NCBI GenBank assembly: GCA_905116865.2 | Contig: CAJHNH020006223.1 | Span: 890,680 to 954,679, forward strand | Length of the DNA stretch: 64,000 bases | From: Candidula unifasciata | Lineage: Eukaryota > Mollusca > Gastropoda > Stylommatophora > Geomitridae | Direction of reading: 5' to 3' | In this document: positions 37,866 to 52,800 of the stretch, piece after piece | How the letters are laid out: every line of letters begins with the position of its first letter | Numbering within the stretch: the stretch's first letter is position 1 | Program-made: the position numbers and the translations under genes | Notes under the pieces: model-generated | Databases searched by the model: none | What the model saw: only the letters and a program-made list of their open reading frames with translations | Told to the model about the DNA's origin: nothing

Positions 37866-40800
37866 GTTAGTGGGTTTTAGTACCTACATTTATAGCAAAA
37901 TACGGCTCTTCTTGCAATAACGGTCGGAAAAGAGGGAACAACACAAATGACATACTTAGGGGTAGGGTTAGGGTTTGGGTTAGGGTTAGGGTTAGGCTAA
38001 TGTGAGTCGCAGCACGTGGTCTAGACGCCATGTTGAACTCACTGTGTTTTGTGATTCCTGCCTTGTCCACTCCGTAATTGCACTGCAGCCAGGGGACTGA
38101 ACTCCGACTAAGCGGCCGTCGCCGTCCAAGTAGCGACCGTTATTGCAAGGAGAACCCAAAATACACTTATAGCACTTTGTCTGCTTGTTTTGTAATGTAA
38201 AATAAAAATTGAAGGACTGACATTCACTCCATGTAATATATTGTGAATATGGCTTTAACCCCATTGTTGTATGGGCAAATCAGCACCTGATGGATAACGT
38301 GATAAATATATGATCAAGCAGAAAGCATGATACCAGGAAAGAGGGGCAGGGATCAACCAGCATGAAGATGAGTACAGAATATAAGTGACTCCTTGGCCTT
38401 AAGAAACTCATCTTTACTTCCCAGAACTATTCCTTTCCATGTGGGTTCTGGGACCCGATTGTTGGGAAACAAGAATGATCGTGCTGTCCTCCCAACAAGC
38501 ATGCCATTAAAGAAGACCAGTTAGAGCAATTTCCTTCAAAGTTGGAGTGCATCTGCTTGAAAGTAAAGGAACCATCAGGCGGTACACAAATAAGGCAGAC
38601 CTGTACAATGGACGTGCATGCAAAACGCTCAAGTTCTGTAACATGATCAAAGTCCAGAAGTGGACGAACAACCAGAACTTTTGACCAGAGTTTAACAGCC
38701 AGTGAACACGAAGAAAAAGACCAATGTCCAGGAGTGGGTGAACAGCCAGAACTTTCCACCAGAGTTTACAGCCAGTGAACACCAGAAAAAGAAGAACAGT
38801 TCCTGATGCCCATTTTAAGGTAGGTCAACGCCTGTCTGTCTAGGTAGTTGGCTAAACCGGATTGTGCCGTGACCGGGTGATGAACTCCTTGAGGTCAAGG
38901 TTCATGCCCGGGGGTAGGCAGAAAAGCCACATTTCTCCTAGATTTACGGTATTTATCACGGAATCAAGGCCGAAGGGTTGTGATATCCATAATACGGAGC
39001 CTAAGGGCTAACAACTCACTGCTTCTGGATACTAAAACAAAAAAGCTAGGTCAGCCTTAGAGCCCATGTATTTATTTGAAATTTTTTTTTTTTTAAATCT
39101 GGCTGAATGGGGATCTGAACCTGTGACCAGCAGTCAAGCATGCTGGATACTGTGCTACTAGAGCTTCCTCTCTATTTTTCAGAAACTGTATCATTAACTA
39201 TTAGAAATATTTCACTTGAGATATATTGTTCCAGACAGACAAGCTGGGAAAAAACAACCAGTGGCATATTAGTTTTTCTATCATTCCATGATATTCTCTG
39301 TTGTCTTCTAAGAAGCCACATCTTCCTTGTAAGTATCCTTGGAAGTATATCCTTGGAACATATGATGCTGATTCTATATCATCGGGGTGACTGGTACAAT
39401 TTATTTAAAGAGAGCAAGGGAAGTGCAAAGAGATGAATACTTAATGATTTTGCTATATGGATGGGCCAAGACAAGAACACTAACCTGATCTGTGATTCTG
39501 GTAATCAAGTGAAATGACGAAACATGATAGCCTATGCTTATCAGCATGGCACATAATGATGATGATTTTGCTCCAATAATATTGAAACAATTTGTAATTT
39601 TTAAGGCAACCATATTACGGATGATCCATTCTTTTACTAATTGCAGCAAGTCATATCCGATCCAAGTCATGCAATGGAAGTGTTGTGAAAATGAGGGGCA
39701 GTTCTGGATACATTCAAAGTCCTGGATATCCTGCAGTGACAACTGACTATACCCCTTGTAAATGGCAGATAGAAACACCAAACGACAATGTCATTGTATT
39801 GTCTCTACATGACATTGCAGTCAGGTATGAATGTGTTTTGTATTACAGTATGTGTAATCCCTATGGATTGGAGTCTGTTGAACATATGGTTTAAAAATAA
39901 AGGACCCTTTTCCATGCCTTAAGGCATATCGCACATATAGGGTTAGATCTATATTTTATAGATCAATTGGCACTTGCAGGGTGATGTGGTCAGCATCATA
40001 CCTGCCGTCTTTAATTCCCAGGACCTCGTAAATACCTGGTTTCTATTCAAGGCTGGGTCGACCTGGGAGCCAGGCTAAACATATGAGGATGGTCCTGTAT
40101 GGGGTGGGAATCCCTGCTTTACAGAATGTCACAAACCAACCCAAACAAATATTTGTAGTTTTATTTTTTTTTATTAGGCAGTTTTTATATCCGGTAGTTT
40201 ACCATTGCTTTCTGAATGGTCTAACACTCATACCGTAGTTAAAATAAATGCAAACATGTCTGCTACCAAATTACACACAGTGGAACCAAAATAGGCATGT
40301 CAAAATTATGAAATGTGAACACAACCCTTGATACACACCGAACGGTTGGTTTCATTACTGATTACTTCATCATAGGCTATAGCTAGTGCAATAAATATGA
40401 GTCAAACTATGTGTTGAAGAAAGGTAATATCCATTAGACATTATCTAAGTTAGTATAGCTGGCTCTTTTCATTTTCAGCAGCTCTACAGGCACCACTGAC
40501 AACTGTGATGGAGGCTTGACCGTGTCTGGTCGATCATGTGATGGTGAGAGCTCTGTATTTGTACGAAGGTCCCTCTGTGGGGGAGACAACTTAACGAGTC
40601 TCGTCAGATGTGGCAAAGTGGACATAGAGTTGTCTCCATCTCTGCGAGTCTATCCACTGAGGTTTTGGCTGTCTTTTCATGGTGAGAACAGTTGTTTAGT
40701 AACTCCGCTCTTTCATACCAAGATTCTAAATCTAATCACTTCCGATTGTGACACAGCCTTGTAAATTCTGATATATGACCCTTTCTGCAGTGACCTGTTC

Positions 40801-43800
40801 TCTAAATACGTAACTAAATGCCTCTGGCTCTATCTACACCTACATAAATGTTTAGCAGGTCCAGATAAGAATATATTTACTAAATATAGCATTTAGAGGG
40901 GATTCCTTGTGACCCTAATAGCTTTTTTGAAAGCCAGGTTGACTTAAATCTCATAAGCCTCACTGATGGAGGTAACAGGGGCACAGCTGAGTCACCAGAT
41001 ACCTCTTTGTTCTTTGCCCTGGGGAATGAATTCCATTTAATATTTTACTTTGTACTTGTCTATTGATTACTCTTTTTTTTATATCTTTTTATATTTTGAA
41101 ACTAACATTTAAAAAAAAATGTAGTTATATAAATTTTAAAACAATGTATTAGTTCTTCATCACCAAGTGCCTTGCCGACTGGCGTTGGCGATCATGCCTC
41201 TCCACAATCTGTGATCCGCAACTGCATGTATCAGTTCGTGTGGTGACACCCCTCCATGCCATGACAAAAGTCGGTCAAGAATCTCCTCGTGCTGTCTTCC
41301 TCAGTCTCTCTTTCCACAAATCTGTCCAGTGGACATAACATTTTCAATTTTCCCTGTTCTCATAACATGACCACAAAATGATGACTGTCTCTTTCTGATG
41401 TTTGTGATAAGTTGTCTTCAAACATCTGCCTCTTTCATAACATCTGGGTTACTCTTCTTCAGCTGTCCAAGGAATGCTAAGGATTCTTCTGTAAAACAAC
41501 ATCTCCGAGGTATCAAGATATCATAAAACAACATCTCCGAGGTATCAAGATATCATAAAACAACATCTCCGAGGTATCAAGATATCATAAAACAACATCT
41601 CCGAGGTATCAAGATATCATAAAACAACATCTCCGAGGTATCAAGATATCATAAAACAACATCTCCGAGGTATCAAGATATCATAAAACAACATCTCCGA
41701 GGTATCAAGATATCATAAAACAACATCTCCGAGGTATCAAGATATCATAAAACAACATCTCCGAGGTATCAAGATATCATTCAGGTTGTTTATTAATTGT
41801 CCAGGATTCACAGCTGTATGTTAAAACTGGCTCTATCTATAGCATGCAAAAATTCTTTTCTAAACCTCCAACGACATGGATTTACTGCACAAAATATTCT
41901 TCCATTTTATAAAAACATTTTTGGCCTGTCCTATCCTGTTCTTTATCTCTTATAAGTTACCCCAATAAAATGTTTTTTTAATGACTTTTTCTTCTTTAGA
42001 AAATTAATTCAGGTTTCTAACACCCCCCCCCCCCCCCCTCCTTTTTTAAAGGCAATTTGGGGGTAAAAGGGTAAATATGTCGCACTTGAACTTAGTCAAA
42101 GCGTCATGACCAGCATTTGTAACAGTGTTCATCAGCATTACATAAATGCATATATTCTCACAGATTCCACCTGTATTGGTTAAACTTCTGTAAATTATGT
42201 CGATGAGAAAAGGCTAAAGTAGTCCCAAGACAGTTACTTCTATATGGGGTCTGAAAAGTTACATATATGAGATTATATCATAGCTAGCTGGAATTATTCG
42301 TGTAGGTACTGGGGTCTCATGTATGGGAAAAGAGTGCGGGCGGGGGGCGTGAGGGGTGGGGGCAAGTGGGAGGGTTGGAATGAATATACCTATTCACTAA
42401 TACTTAACAAGCATTTACTAGAAAGTGATGGGGTCTCCGTGGCGAAGTGGTCAAGCTGCTTGCCTCACGTTCTGAAGGTCATAGGTTTGTTTAATGGCTG
42501 CATCGTTCAGTTCATGAGTGCAATTTTTACAGAGATTCTTTGGTATCACCGCTGTAGCTACAGAGTTTGTGTTTTGTGAGAAGCTCTTGGCAGGTGGCTA
42601 GCCATTCTGCGGAGGGAAAATAAGCCATATAGGATAAAACCCTATGCACTGAAGTCGAATCTCAACTTTAATCTTCAACCTAGTACAAAGCAACTACCTG
42701 AGAATTAGACCTTTGGTTAAAGGGGGCAGCTGTCATAGCCTAGCTGTAAACCACAACAGAACATGTTAAGTACCATTGTTAATGGGAACACAGAGGATTA
42801 ATAAACCTGCAACCACTGTCTTGATGAGCAGATATGTGAATCACAGTGCTACTGAAATTATTTTCTGGTCAGTTGGAGCAAGTTAGTTTTGATCACATAT
42901 TTTCACATAGTTTGACACATCCAAAAAGATACTATTCAGTTTGTTTTAATGACCTGGGCTTGGTTCAGCCCAGCCTAGAAATGGGTACCAGGAAATGCTA
43001 TGTGAAGTAAATGCTGCCAGCATAGGATATTGACCACATCAGTAAGTCCTAACAACCTATACCCAGTACACCTCCGAGTTAAGAAATATACAATATTTTT
43101 CTGTGTATAAGACACCACGGGTATGGCGCTCCTAGGTATAAGACGCCACAGTATATTAGACGTCCAATGTATAAGATAACCACATGTATAAGACGACCCA
43201 TGTATAAGACCCTTCTCCCTTGTAAAAAAAGACCCCTTGTATAAGAACTCCTATGTATAAGACCTCTCCGTTCCCCCCCCCCCCCCCCCCTCAACCCATC
43301 CCATGAATAAGAGACCGCCATGTATAATGTATAAGAGGAACTCATGTAAAGGATAATACCATGTATAAAATGACCACATGTAAAAGAAAGATAATCCCAT
43401 ATATGACACCCTCATGTTTAAGAAGACCCCGTGTATAAGATGACCCCATTACAGGATGATCCCCTGTATTAGACACCCCTATGTGTAATGTATAAGAGGA
43501 AACCAAGTAAAGAACGATACCATGTATAAAATGACCACATGGGTAAGATGATCCCCTGTATAAGACGACACTATGTATAGAATGACCTCATGTTAAAGAT
43601 GTCCCCATGTATAAGATGATCCCCTGTATAAGACGACTATATGTATAGAATGACCTCATGTTAAAGATGACCCCATGTATAAGATGATCCCCTGTATAAG
43701 ACGACTATATGTATAGAATGACCTCATGTTAAAGATGTCCCCATGTATAAGATGATCCATTGTATAAGAAGATGTATCAGACACCCAACCCCCCCCCCCC

Positions 43801-46800
43801 TCATTTTTTAGCTCCAAATTAAGAAATACAGATTTTAAACACCAAGCAGAACTACTATGATATTGTTTTAAAAATTCAAAAACTGGTATATTTAGTACAT
43901 ACGGTATATTTAAATGTCAAACAGAACAACTATACAAATATATTTAGTATCATAATTACGGTAAATATGTGTGGGGGTTGGACCTAGTTGAAATATTAAA
44001 TTGTGCTCTGTAAGAATAACCATAAGAGCAGTAAGGATTATAAGGTCACATTTGCCTATTCAGAGGCAAAGAGAGTCCACAGAAAGAAGGTAAAAATCAA
44101 AGCAATGTAAAATTTACAGAGGTCTTAAGTCACAGTAAAGCTGTAGTTAGTGAGTTTACATATAAAGAAAGCTATCACTACAGCAAACAAGCAAACAGAA
44201 GAGTGCAGACAGGCAGGTACCTTTAAAAAAATATGCATCACTCTCAGGTCCAGATATTAATTTCTTTAACATCTACTGAATACTGCAGCACTTCTGTCTC
44301 TCGAGCTTCTGAGTCACCCTCTCTATAGTTACGACCAGTAGTGAGGTAAGGCTGGGAGGTGGGATAGGGTTCTTTTTCTTACAGTCCATGCCGTGTGGTC
44401 TTGGTAGTCATGTCGATCCACAAACTTCTGTCTCGTGTATTTTCAGTCAACTCTGACAAAGATGATCCTCCATGCCATGATGTCAAAATGTCCAGCATTT
44501 GTTCTCTTGTTCTCCCTCTGCCTCTCCTCCCCTCCAACTTTCCTGCTGTGACAATGTAGTCCAGTTTTCTCCTTCTCATCACATGACCAAAGAAAGTAGC
44601 TTGTCTCTTTCTGGTGTGGTCAATGAGTTCTCTTCAGAGTCATTCATAAAGAGACAATGTATTGATCGACACTCTTAGAAAGAAGTAGAAAGATAAAAGG
44701 AATGATCTCTTCAGTTTCTTTCAAGACATCTTCATCACTCTTTTTATCTGTCCATGGTATTTCTCATCATTCATCTGTACAACCATATCTCCTCAGTTTC
44801 CAAATAAATTTTCACCAATCTACCAACTGTGCAGGATTCATTTCCGTTTATCAAGATAGGATTATAGCTTTCAAGAAAAATAGATAAGGATAGCAGCATA
44901 TATTTATTTGTATATTTAGTTGCAACATTTCACACATAAGATGCCCCACCCCTCGTTTTTATTTTCAAAATTTACACTTTGAAAATTTGGGAAAACAAGC
45001 CTTATGAACAGAAAAATAGCATAGTTAACTTTTACAAGGTGTAGTGAGTTCATTTAATAATTGGAAATTGAGGAGTTAATCTTAATAGCTCTTCTACTTT
45101 AGTTTTAAAAACATTTTCTAGACCTAATTGTAAGATAGATGGACCTTTGACCTCTCCACCCACTGTTTTTCACAAGTGTTTCTGTCTCCTCATCTGTTCT
45201 GAGCATATTTACAGTAACTTGAGTCCATTGAATGTGTACTTGCTCAAGATGACAAGCCCAGCTTGTATACAAAATATCCCGACTGGTAATTACTGTATCC
45301 TCTGCATGCTTCTTTCATGAAGTGGCGGCTTCCTCAAGGATAGGTTAAGTTTCTTGGTTGTCAAGTCAGACACAGCACAGTATGTTCCTAATCTGTATTT
45401 CTTTCAATAATAATGATTACTAAGTGTTAACCATTATCCTCTACGATGGGGACGAATAAGAGTGATCTATTCTTATTTCATATTAGGACAATTATTTTTT
45501 TAAATGTTATTTTACATTTTGTTAAAAGAATTGGTAATTATAAGAAATATATCTTCTAAATTGTTGTCTATTCACTTTAAAAAAAAATGATGTGTGGGTT
45601 TGAAGGCAGTCCATGAATAAACCTCTTGGGGTTTGAACTGTTAAATTTGTATATATATATAGCAAGAAGAAGACAGAAAAATAATAATTACGTAGATGGC
45701 TTGGGTAGGATAAAAACACTGACCTGATCTGTTATTCTAGTAATCATCTGAGATGGAAATAGTGGCTTAGTGATTAGTGAATGCATTTCCTTATTTTATG
45801 ATCCTCAGCATACTATGGTACAGTGTCTGTGATGGACGGTTTATTTAAAAAAGAAAATAAAACAAAAATACCCAACCACTTCTCCTGACTATGGGACTGT
45901 TGTATGTGCTAACAAAATCAAGTACTGTAGAAAGGGAAGATTATTTCAAGAAATTTTTTGAGCCGTGTAATGAAATAGTTGTTTCTTCAACCCTTTTTAC
46001 CATGCTAAACACTATTAATAATAGATAATGACCCTGTTAGAATTTCAGGAAAAAAATATGTAAAAGCAGCAACAGTTTTTTTACACAGGTCAATAATAAA
46101 TTTGTTGAAAATATTTTTATCAACATTTTAAAATAGTTTTATGAAAGGAGTATGAAAGGAGCATAAATTTGAAAGGAGTAATAAGGTAATTTGAATGGGG
46201 TGAAGCATTCAGTTGCATACATTTCCCAGGGCCTCAAACACACTTTTATCAGGGGGCCCATGACCCCTTGACCTCTACCACTGAGGCTTACAAGATAATC
46301 TGACGTCAACTTGGCTTTGAAAATGCCATTTCCCGTGTGGATTCTAGGCCACAATATAGGGAACATAAGAATAGACCCACTACCTACCCAACAGGCATGT
46401 TGTAAGAGTCGACTAATTAGGGGTTTGCCTTTGAAGTCAGAGTACATCTGCCTGAGAGGCAAGGAACCAACAGTCTGCATACAGACAAGTCAGATCTGTA
46501 AAACAGATGTGCTTGCAAAACTCAGGTTCTGGAACAAGTCTGAAGTCTGGCGGTGGATGAACAACCAGAACTTTCCGCCAGAGATTATAGCCTGTGAACG
46601 TGAAAAAGATGAAGAAGAAGAAGAAGCTGAAGAAAAAAGTCGTTCAGATCTAATGTCAACCCCCCCTCCGCCCCCAACCTACTGCCCCAAAGAAAAGCGC
46701 TATTGTTAGTGTATTCATATCTGACCTCTTAAAAGTCTGTGCAGGCATGAAGTTCAGCTATGATCTATAATAATCCCTATGGTCCATGATGATCTCCGTG

Positions 46801-49800
46801 GATCATGATGATCCCTATGGTCCATGATGATCGCCATAGTCCATGATAATCCCCATAGTCCATGATTATCCATATGGTCCATAATGATCCCTATGGTCCA
46901 TGATAATCCCCATGGTCCATGATGACCCTCCATGGTCTATGATGATCCCCATGGCCCATGATGACCCCCATGGTCCATGATGATCCCCATGGTCCATGAT
47001 GACCCCCATGGCCCATGATGACCCCCCATGGCTCATGATGATCCCCATGATGACCCCCATGGCCCATGAGGATCCCTATGGTCCATAATGATCCCTATGG
47101 TCCATGATGATCCCCATGGTCTATGATGATCCCCATGGTCCATGATGATCCCCATGGTCTATAATCATCCACATAGTTCATGATGATCCCTGTGGTCCAT
47201 GATGATCCCTGTGGTCTATGATGATCCCTATGGTCCATAATGATCCCTATGGTCCATAATGATTCCTGTGGTCCATGATAACCACTATGGTCTATGATGA
47301 TCCCTATGGTACATAATGATCCCTATGGTCCATAATGATCCCTTTGGTCCATGATGATCCCCATGGTCTTTGATGATCCCTGTGGTCCATGGTAATCCCA
47401 ATTGTCAGCATTCTGGTCCCTGAGTAAACTTAGTTGAGTTGCTGTGCAAGGGCCACATGGCGAAAACCATGGACTGTGCAGGCAATGATTTTGTTGTTGC
47501 CCCTAACAGAAAATAATCTGTCACCTTACCAAGGATTCAAACCTAGGTCTCCCTAGATACCACTGTTCTTAACCGGTCAGCCAGCCACTCCTCAATGGAT
47601 TAATGCAAAAAGACAGATTTAGTTTCCGTTGAAGACACCATTTAAGGACACAATGTTATAAAGATTATCTAAGTATTCTTAGTGCAATTTCTATCTTAAA
47701 CACAACCCAGAAAGGTTTGAACAAAGCGGTATTTTAAACAGTAATACAAATTACATAGTTGTTCTAAAAAAATAATTATATGATATATAAAATATAAAAC
47801 AAACATATACTCTGAAAACATTATGAACACTGTATATTCCAATTATAACCTTCAGGGCTGAAAAGTTATTTTTGTGAAAATTACTTCTACTACTGCAACA
47901 TTTATGATTATTTTCAAACTATCATAAAAGAGTTTAAACAGGAGTTATGATGGATGAATATACAAAAATGAATTTCATTATTATCAATATACAATATTCT
48001 TTTGTTTTTTAGTAATTGTCAGACTGACATAAAACATTAAGCTTGTGGTAAAGAAAAAACAGTTAAGTGCTTTTGTCACAGTAATAGCAGTATGGGATAT
48101 GAATCAAGAGGGCATTGTCACCAGCATGCTTTGGTCTACACTATCACAGGCACATTGTGATAACACTCCGGCCTTTAATTAGCGGCTAATTGTTCTTCTC
48201 ACTTCAAACAGGCAAGCTGTATACGCCAACACTTCCTGTGTTCTTGCTGTTTTATTTATAGTTATAATGTGTAGTCTTGTTGGGAGTGTAGGTGTGGAAA
48301 ACACAAGTAGAGTCATGTTAAGGTTGGTCTGTTGTGTGCATATTTGTGTGTAAGGATATTAATCAAGTTAGTTCCTTGACTAGAATTTGACTGCAGCTGA
48401 ATATTACTAACACCAGCAACTGTGTCCTGATTGCTGTGTTATATTAAGGTGAATAAGAAGTTGTTTTCTCTTTGTAAGTCATTTTTGTAATGGAAAGGGA
48501 GTTGTTTTTATGTATAATGTATGTGAAAACTAAGGTAATGCATGTGAAAAGACAAGAGTAACACATATGAAAATTCAGAGTGTTGTAATTGCAGCTTATA
48601 AACTGACCTCAAGATTCTTTAGCTCTGAATTTAAAGTTAGGCCTGTACCTGTCTAATGCATGTTATTCTCCACCATGTAAGTTGATCTCTACATTTAGGG
48701 GTTTAAAAAAAAATCTTGAAAACTCTATTTATACACCACAGGTGTGGAGTACTTTTCGACTGTGTCCAGTATCCAAAAATCATTTGTTGTTAATCCCCGT
48801 GTAGGTTCCGGGGCCCTACTATGGGAAAAACAAGAATAGACCCACTGCCTACCCAAAAGCATGTCGTAAGAGTCGACTAATTGGGAGCTTTCTTCAAAGT
48901 CGGAGTGCATCTGCCTGAGAGGCAAGGAACCAATAGTCTGCATACAGATCTGTCAAACGGATGTACACGCAATACTCAGGTTCTGGAAAAAGACTGGTCC
49001 AAAAGTGGACGAAAAACCAGAACTTTCTGCCAGAGTTTACAGCCAGTGAACGAGAAGAAGAATATTTGTTGTTAACTGTAGATTTAAAAAATGGCAAGTA
49101 GCCTTGTCAAGGACCTTGTATCTATGCTACTTAACTATGGCTCGTTATACGGCCCTGTGACAGACACACTATACTAGAACACACTCAAAACACACACCTA
49201 TTGAGGGCACACATAATCTTTAATGCACAAAGAGCAATTCAAACTAAAGCAACCTCAACAGTTATGGACAGTCGCTAATCCGAAACGCCAGCAGTGGCAG
49301 CATTTATATTTACTAATCCACCCCGAGCCGTTCCCATGGATGTACCAGAGGACTTGATTCCACCTCACTGTCGTACAGCGCTAACTAGGCTGCAGTTCTC
49401 GCCATGCGAGACTCAGTGGTACACGCAGGATAAGTGATGCAAGTATGAGCGGGCAGTGTTAACGCCAGCACCAAACACAGCTAAACTAATAACCCATAGG
49501 CATGAACAACTAACTATGCATGACACAACACCAACACAACTGTCCGTAGAAAACTATACAGCATACAAGAAATATTAACAACTAACCAACACATATTTCG
49601 ACAACACATAACAGTCCCTATCTTTAAGCTCCTAACACAATACAATCTATAATGTCTCTCTCTGTCTTCAGCCTCACACATCATGTCCAATGCTCTCCTC
49701 CCCCCCCCCCCCCCCTTTCAGCTTAGGGTAAAACGTGTATGTAGTACTGGTGTTCAAGCCATAATGGGTTTTCCCCATATCATGAATTCAGCTGGCTGAC

Positions 49801-52800
49801 CGCTGGTGCACCTTTTGGTTTGTCAAACACAAACATATGAAGTACAAGTCCTATCTTCTATACAGTCTCCCATAACCTTCCTACAGGGTTTTGACAAGCC
49901 TGTTGCTAGAGAACTGGCAGTAAAAGTAATGGACTCTTTTCCAGGCCTTTCAAGCATAATGGGTATATAGGGCTAGACCTATATTTTATAGACTAAACGG
50001 CACTTGGTGGGTGATGTAGTCAGCATCACGCCATCCGCCTTTACTGCGTAGGACTGCACCTGGTACCCACTCAAGGCTGGATCGACCTGGGAGCCATGGT
50101 CATTTTTAAAAACAGTCTGTCCTCCTGTCAGGAACCGAACCCACGACCTTCCGATCCTCATGTGAGGGTCTAGCCACTAGGCCACAGCGGCTCCCTAGAG
50201 AACTGGCAGTGCCTTATCCAGTTAATTCCATGAGCAACTACTGATCTGTTTTAACTGCTGCTTCTATCAAACTGCATTTCTAAAGCCAGACTGTTTTGGT
50301 GGCCCTTCTGAAGGCTGCTTTTTAATATGTGGGTGTGCTATTGATCTTTTAATATGTTTGTATGCTATTGATATTTTCATATGTGGGTATGATATTGGTA
50401 TTTTAATATGTGGATATGCTATTGGTCTTTTAATATGTGGGTATGCTATTGGTCTTTTAATATGTGGATATGCTATTGATCTTTTCATATGTGGGTATGC
50501 TATTGATCTTTTAATATGTTTGTATGCTATTGGTCTTTTAATATGTGGGTATGCTATTGGTCTTTTAATATGTGGGTATGCTATTGGTCTTTTAATATGT
50601 GGGTATGCTATTGATCTTTTCATATGTTTGTATGCTATTGATCTTTTCATATGTGGGTATGCTATTGGTCTTTAATATGTGGGTATGCTATTGATCTTTA
50701 ATATGTGGGTATGCTATTGATCTTTTAATATGTGGGTGTGCAGTTCATCTTTTAATATGTGGGTATGCTATTGATTTGTTAATGTGTGGGTATGCTATTG
50801 ATCTTTTGCTGCGGCTGCAGGTTATGTCAGTTATTTGTTTTACAAGGACCAGTGGTGGACATTCTGTTAGGTTTTCGCTGGCACAGGAAGAGAGCAACTA
50901 TTAAGTAACATGCTCGTTATGAAGTTTGAACTGTGATTACATAATTACCAACCTCCATGTGGAGATGCACAAGGTAAAGAAAAATAAAAAAAATTAACTG
51001 TATTGGTCAGGTTATTTAATATCTCTGCTTTGTTTACTGAGTCTTTGTTTTTGTTGTTTAGAAATAATTAAAATACTTTTACATTTTTTTCTCCCCAGTA
51101 CACTCCAAGAATCAAGTTTCCAACTTTCAGGCATCTCTGTTACCTTGTTCAGGCTGGATCTACGATATGGATTCAGAAAGTAGACACAACCCTAAGGATA
51201 TTGTAAATGCAGGTAATGAAAGGAACATATTTTATTCTGCATTGTGGGGACTAGATGTTAATCAAGTAGTAATTTTTTTCTCTTCTTCTTCTTCTTCACT
51301 TCCTCTTTTACCGCTGTGGGTGTCGAGGGAGATAAAAGGTTCTGTTTCTGGCTCTTCTGGCCGCTTCGACCATAGGCAAATCGTGCTGTTGTAGAGCTTC
51401 TCTGATGTTATCCTTCCATCTTGTTCTTGGTCTACCTCTTGCTCTACGACCTTCTTCTCTTTCCATGTATGCTTTGTATGGTATGGTGTCACAAGGCATT
51501 CTAAGTGGGCAAACCATTTCACTTGCTGTCTTTGTATGTAATTTAGAATTGGTTCTGTGCCGACTTTTTCTCTTATGATCTCATTCCTGATCTTATCTCT
51601 TTTGGTCACTCCTACAGCCCTTCTCAGACATCTCATTTCCATAGTTACTAATTTTCTTTTGTGGTTTGTTGTGAGTGACCATGTCTGGCACTGGAAGCAC
51701 AGAGTTGGAATAAATATGCTTTGAATAAGATGTCTCTTTGTGCTGATTGGGATTGTCTTATTCTGTAAGAGGGGTGCTAGCTGTCCCAATACTTGGCTTG
51801 CTTTATCTAATGTACTCTGGGAAAAATAAATAAAATTATCAAGAGGGTTTTTCTCTACTCAACTGAAAGACAGAGAATTTGGCGCTGTGTTGGACTCAAT
51901 GAGAAGGGATGATAAATAAAATGGGATGATGAATTCAAGAGGGTTGAAAAAAAAAATGGGAGAAATATCTGGGCAATCACTAGTATCAACAGTTGAAAGA
52001 CAGAGAATTTGGCGCTGTGTTGGATACATTATGAGAAGGGATGAACAGAGAATATGGCGCTGTATTGGACACATTATGAGAAGGGATGAACAGAGAATTC
52101 CCAGACAGGCAGTGAGATGGGAAATTAAGGGATTGAGGAAACAAAGTTGTCCGTGTGAAACCTTGAATTGAACTTTGATGAGAGAAACCAGAGATGCTCA
52201 ACTAGATTCCATCCATGATTGCACAGGTTAGAATGAAAGGGAGAACTAGACTGAGAGTATTTTGTGAAATATATTGGTATAAAATGTGCAATGAAAGAAT
52301 GAAATACAATACTGCTCACTATATGTTCAAAGACAACATATAATTCAGACTTTCTACTATCACAGACAGTACTGTCAAATGAGTATATTCACATTTTTTA
52401 AAATACTGTCATATTAGTAAATCCAGACTTCTTAGATTCTTCTAAAGAACTCTTTTTTGTGCAGATGGTGCATGAGATGTGTTATGCTAGATTGATATTT
52501 TTATAAACCAAGTGACTTTTAGTGGCTGATGTGATCAGCAGAATGCTGGCCACTTTTACCTTCTAGGACATTACCTGTACCCATTTTAGATTGGGTCCAG
52601 GCCAGGGTGACATTCATTGGGTGATATGGTCAGCATTAAACTGGTCATCTTTGCTTTTGAGGACACTGCAGATATCACCCACCTCCATTCATCTCTCTGG
52701 TTGGCCTTCTCTCTCCAGTTGGTGACACCAAGTGTTTGCAGGTCTGTCTGGATATTATCTCTCTTCTTGGTCTCTATCGTGGTCTACGACCATTCATCTC

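Noticed and set aside
37962..37995. Chromosome end
   Set aside because: Only about five TTAGGG-type units, embedded in a MITE with target-site duplications and flanked by gene sequence on both sides.
39140..39436. 98-residue open frame within a receptor intron
   Set aside because: It does not match the phase-1 exon pattern, has no domain, and the flanking exons already join in phase without it.
41493..41780. CRISPR-like array (regular direct repeats)
   Set aside because: Units are contiguous with no spacers, and the DNA is eukaryotic. The same applies to the other minisatellites.
43082..43345. Tyr/Arg-rich minus-strand protein
   Set aside because: Frame of the ATGTATAAGA-type minisatellite.
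50267..50675. Repetitive AYPHIKRPI / GYAIGLLIC proteins
   Set aside because: Produced on both strands by the 27-bp intronic array.
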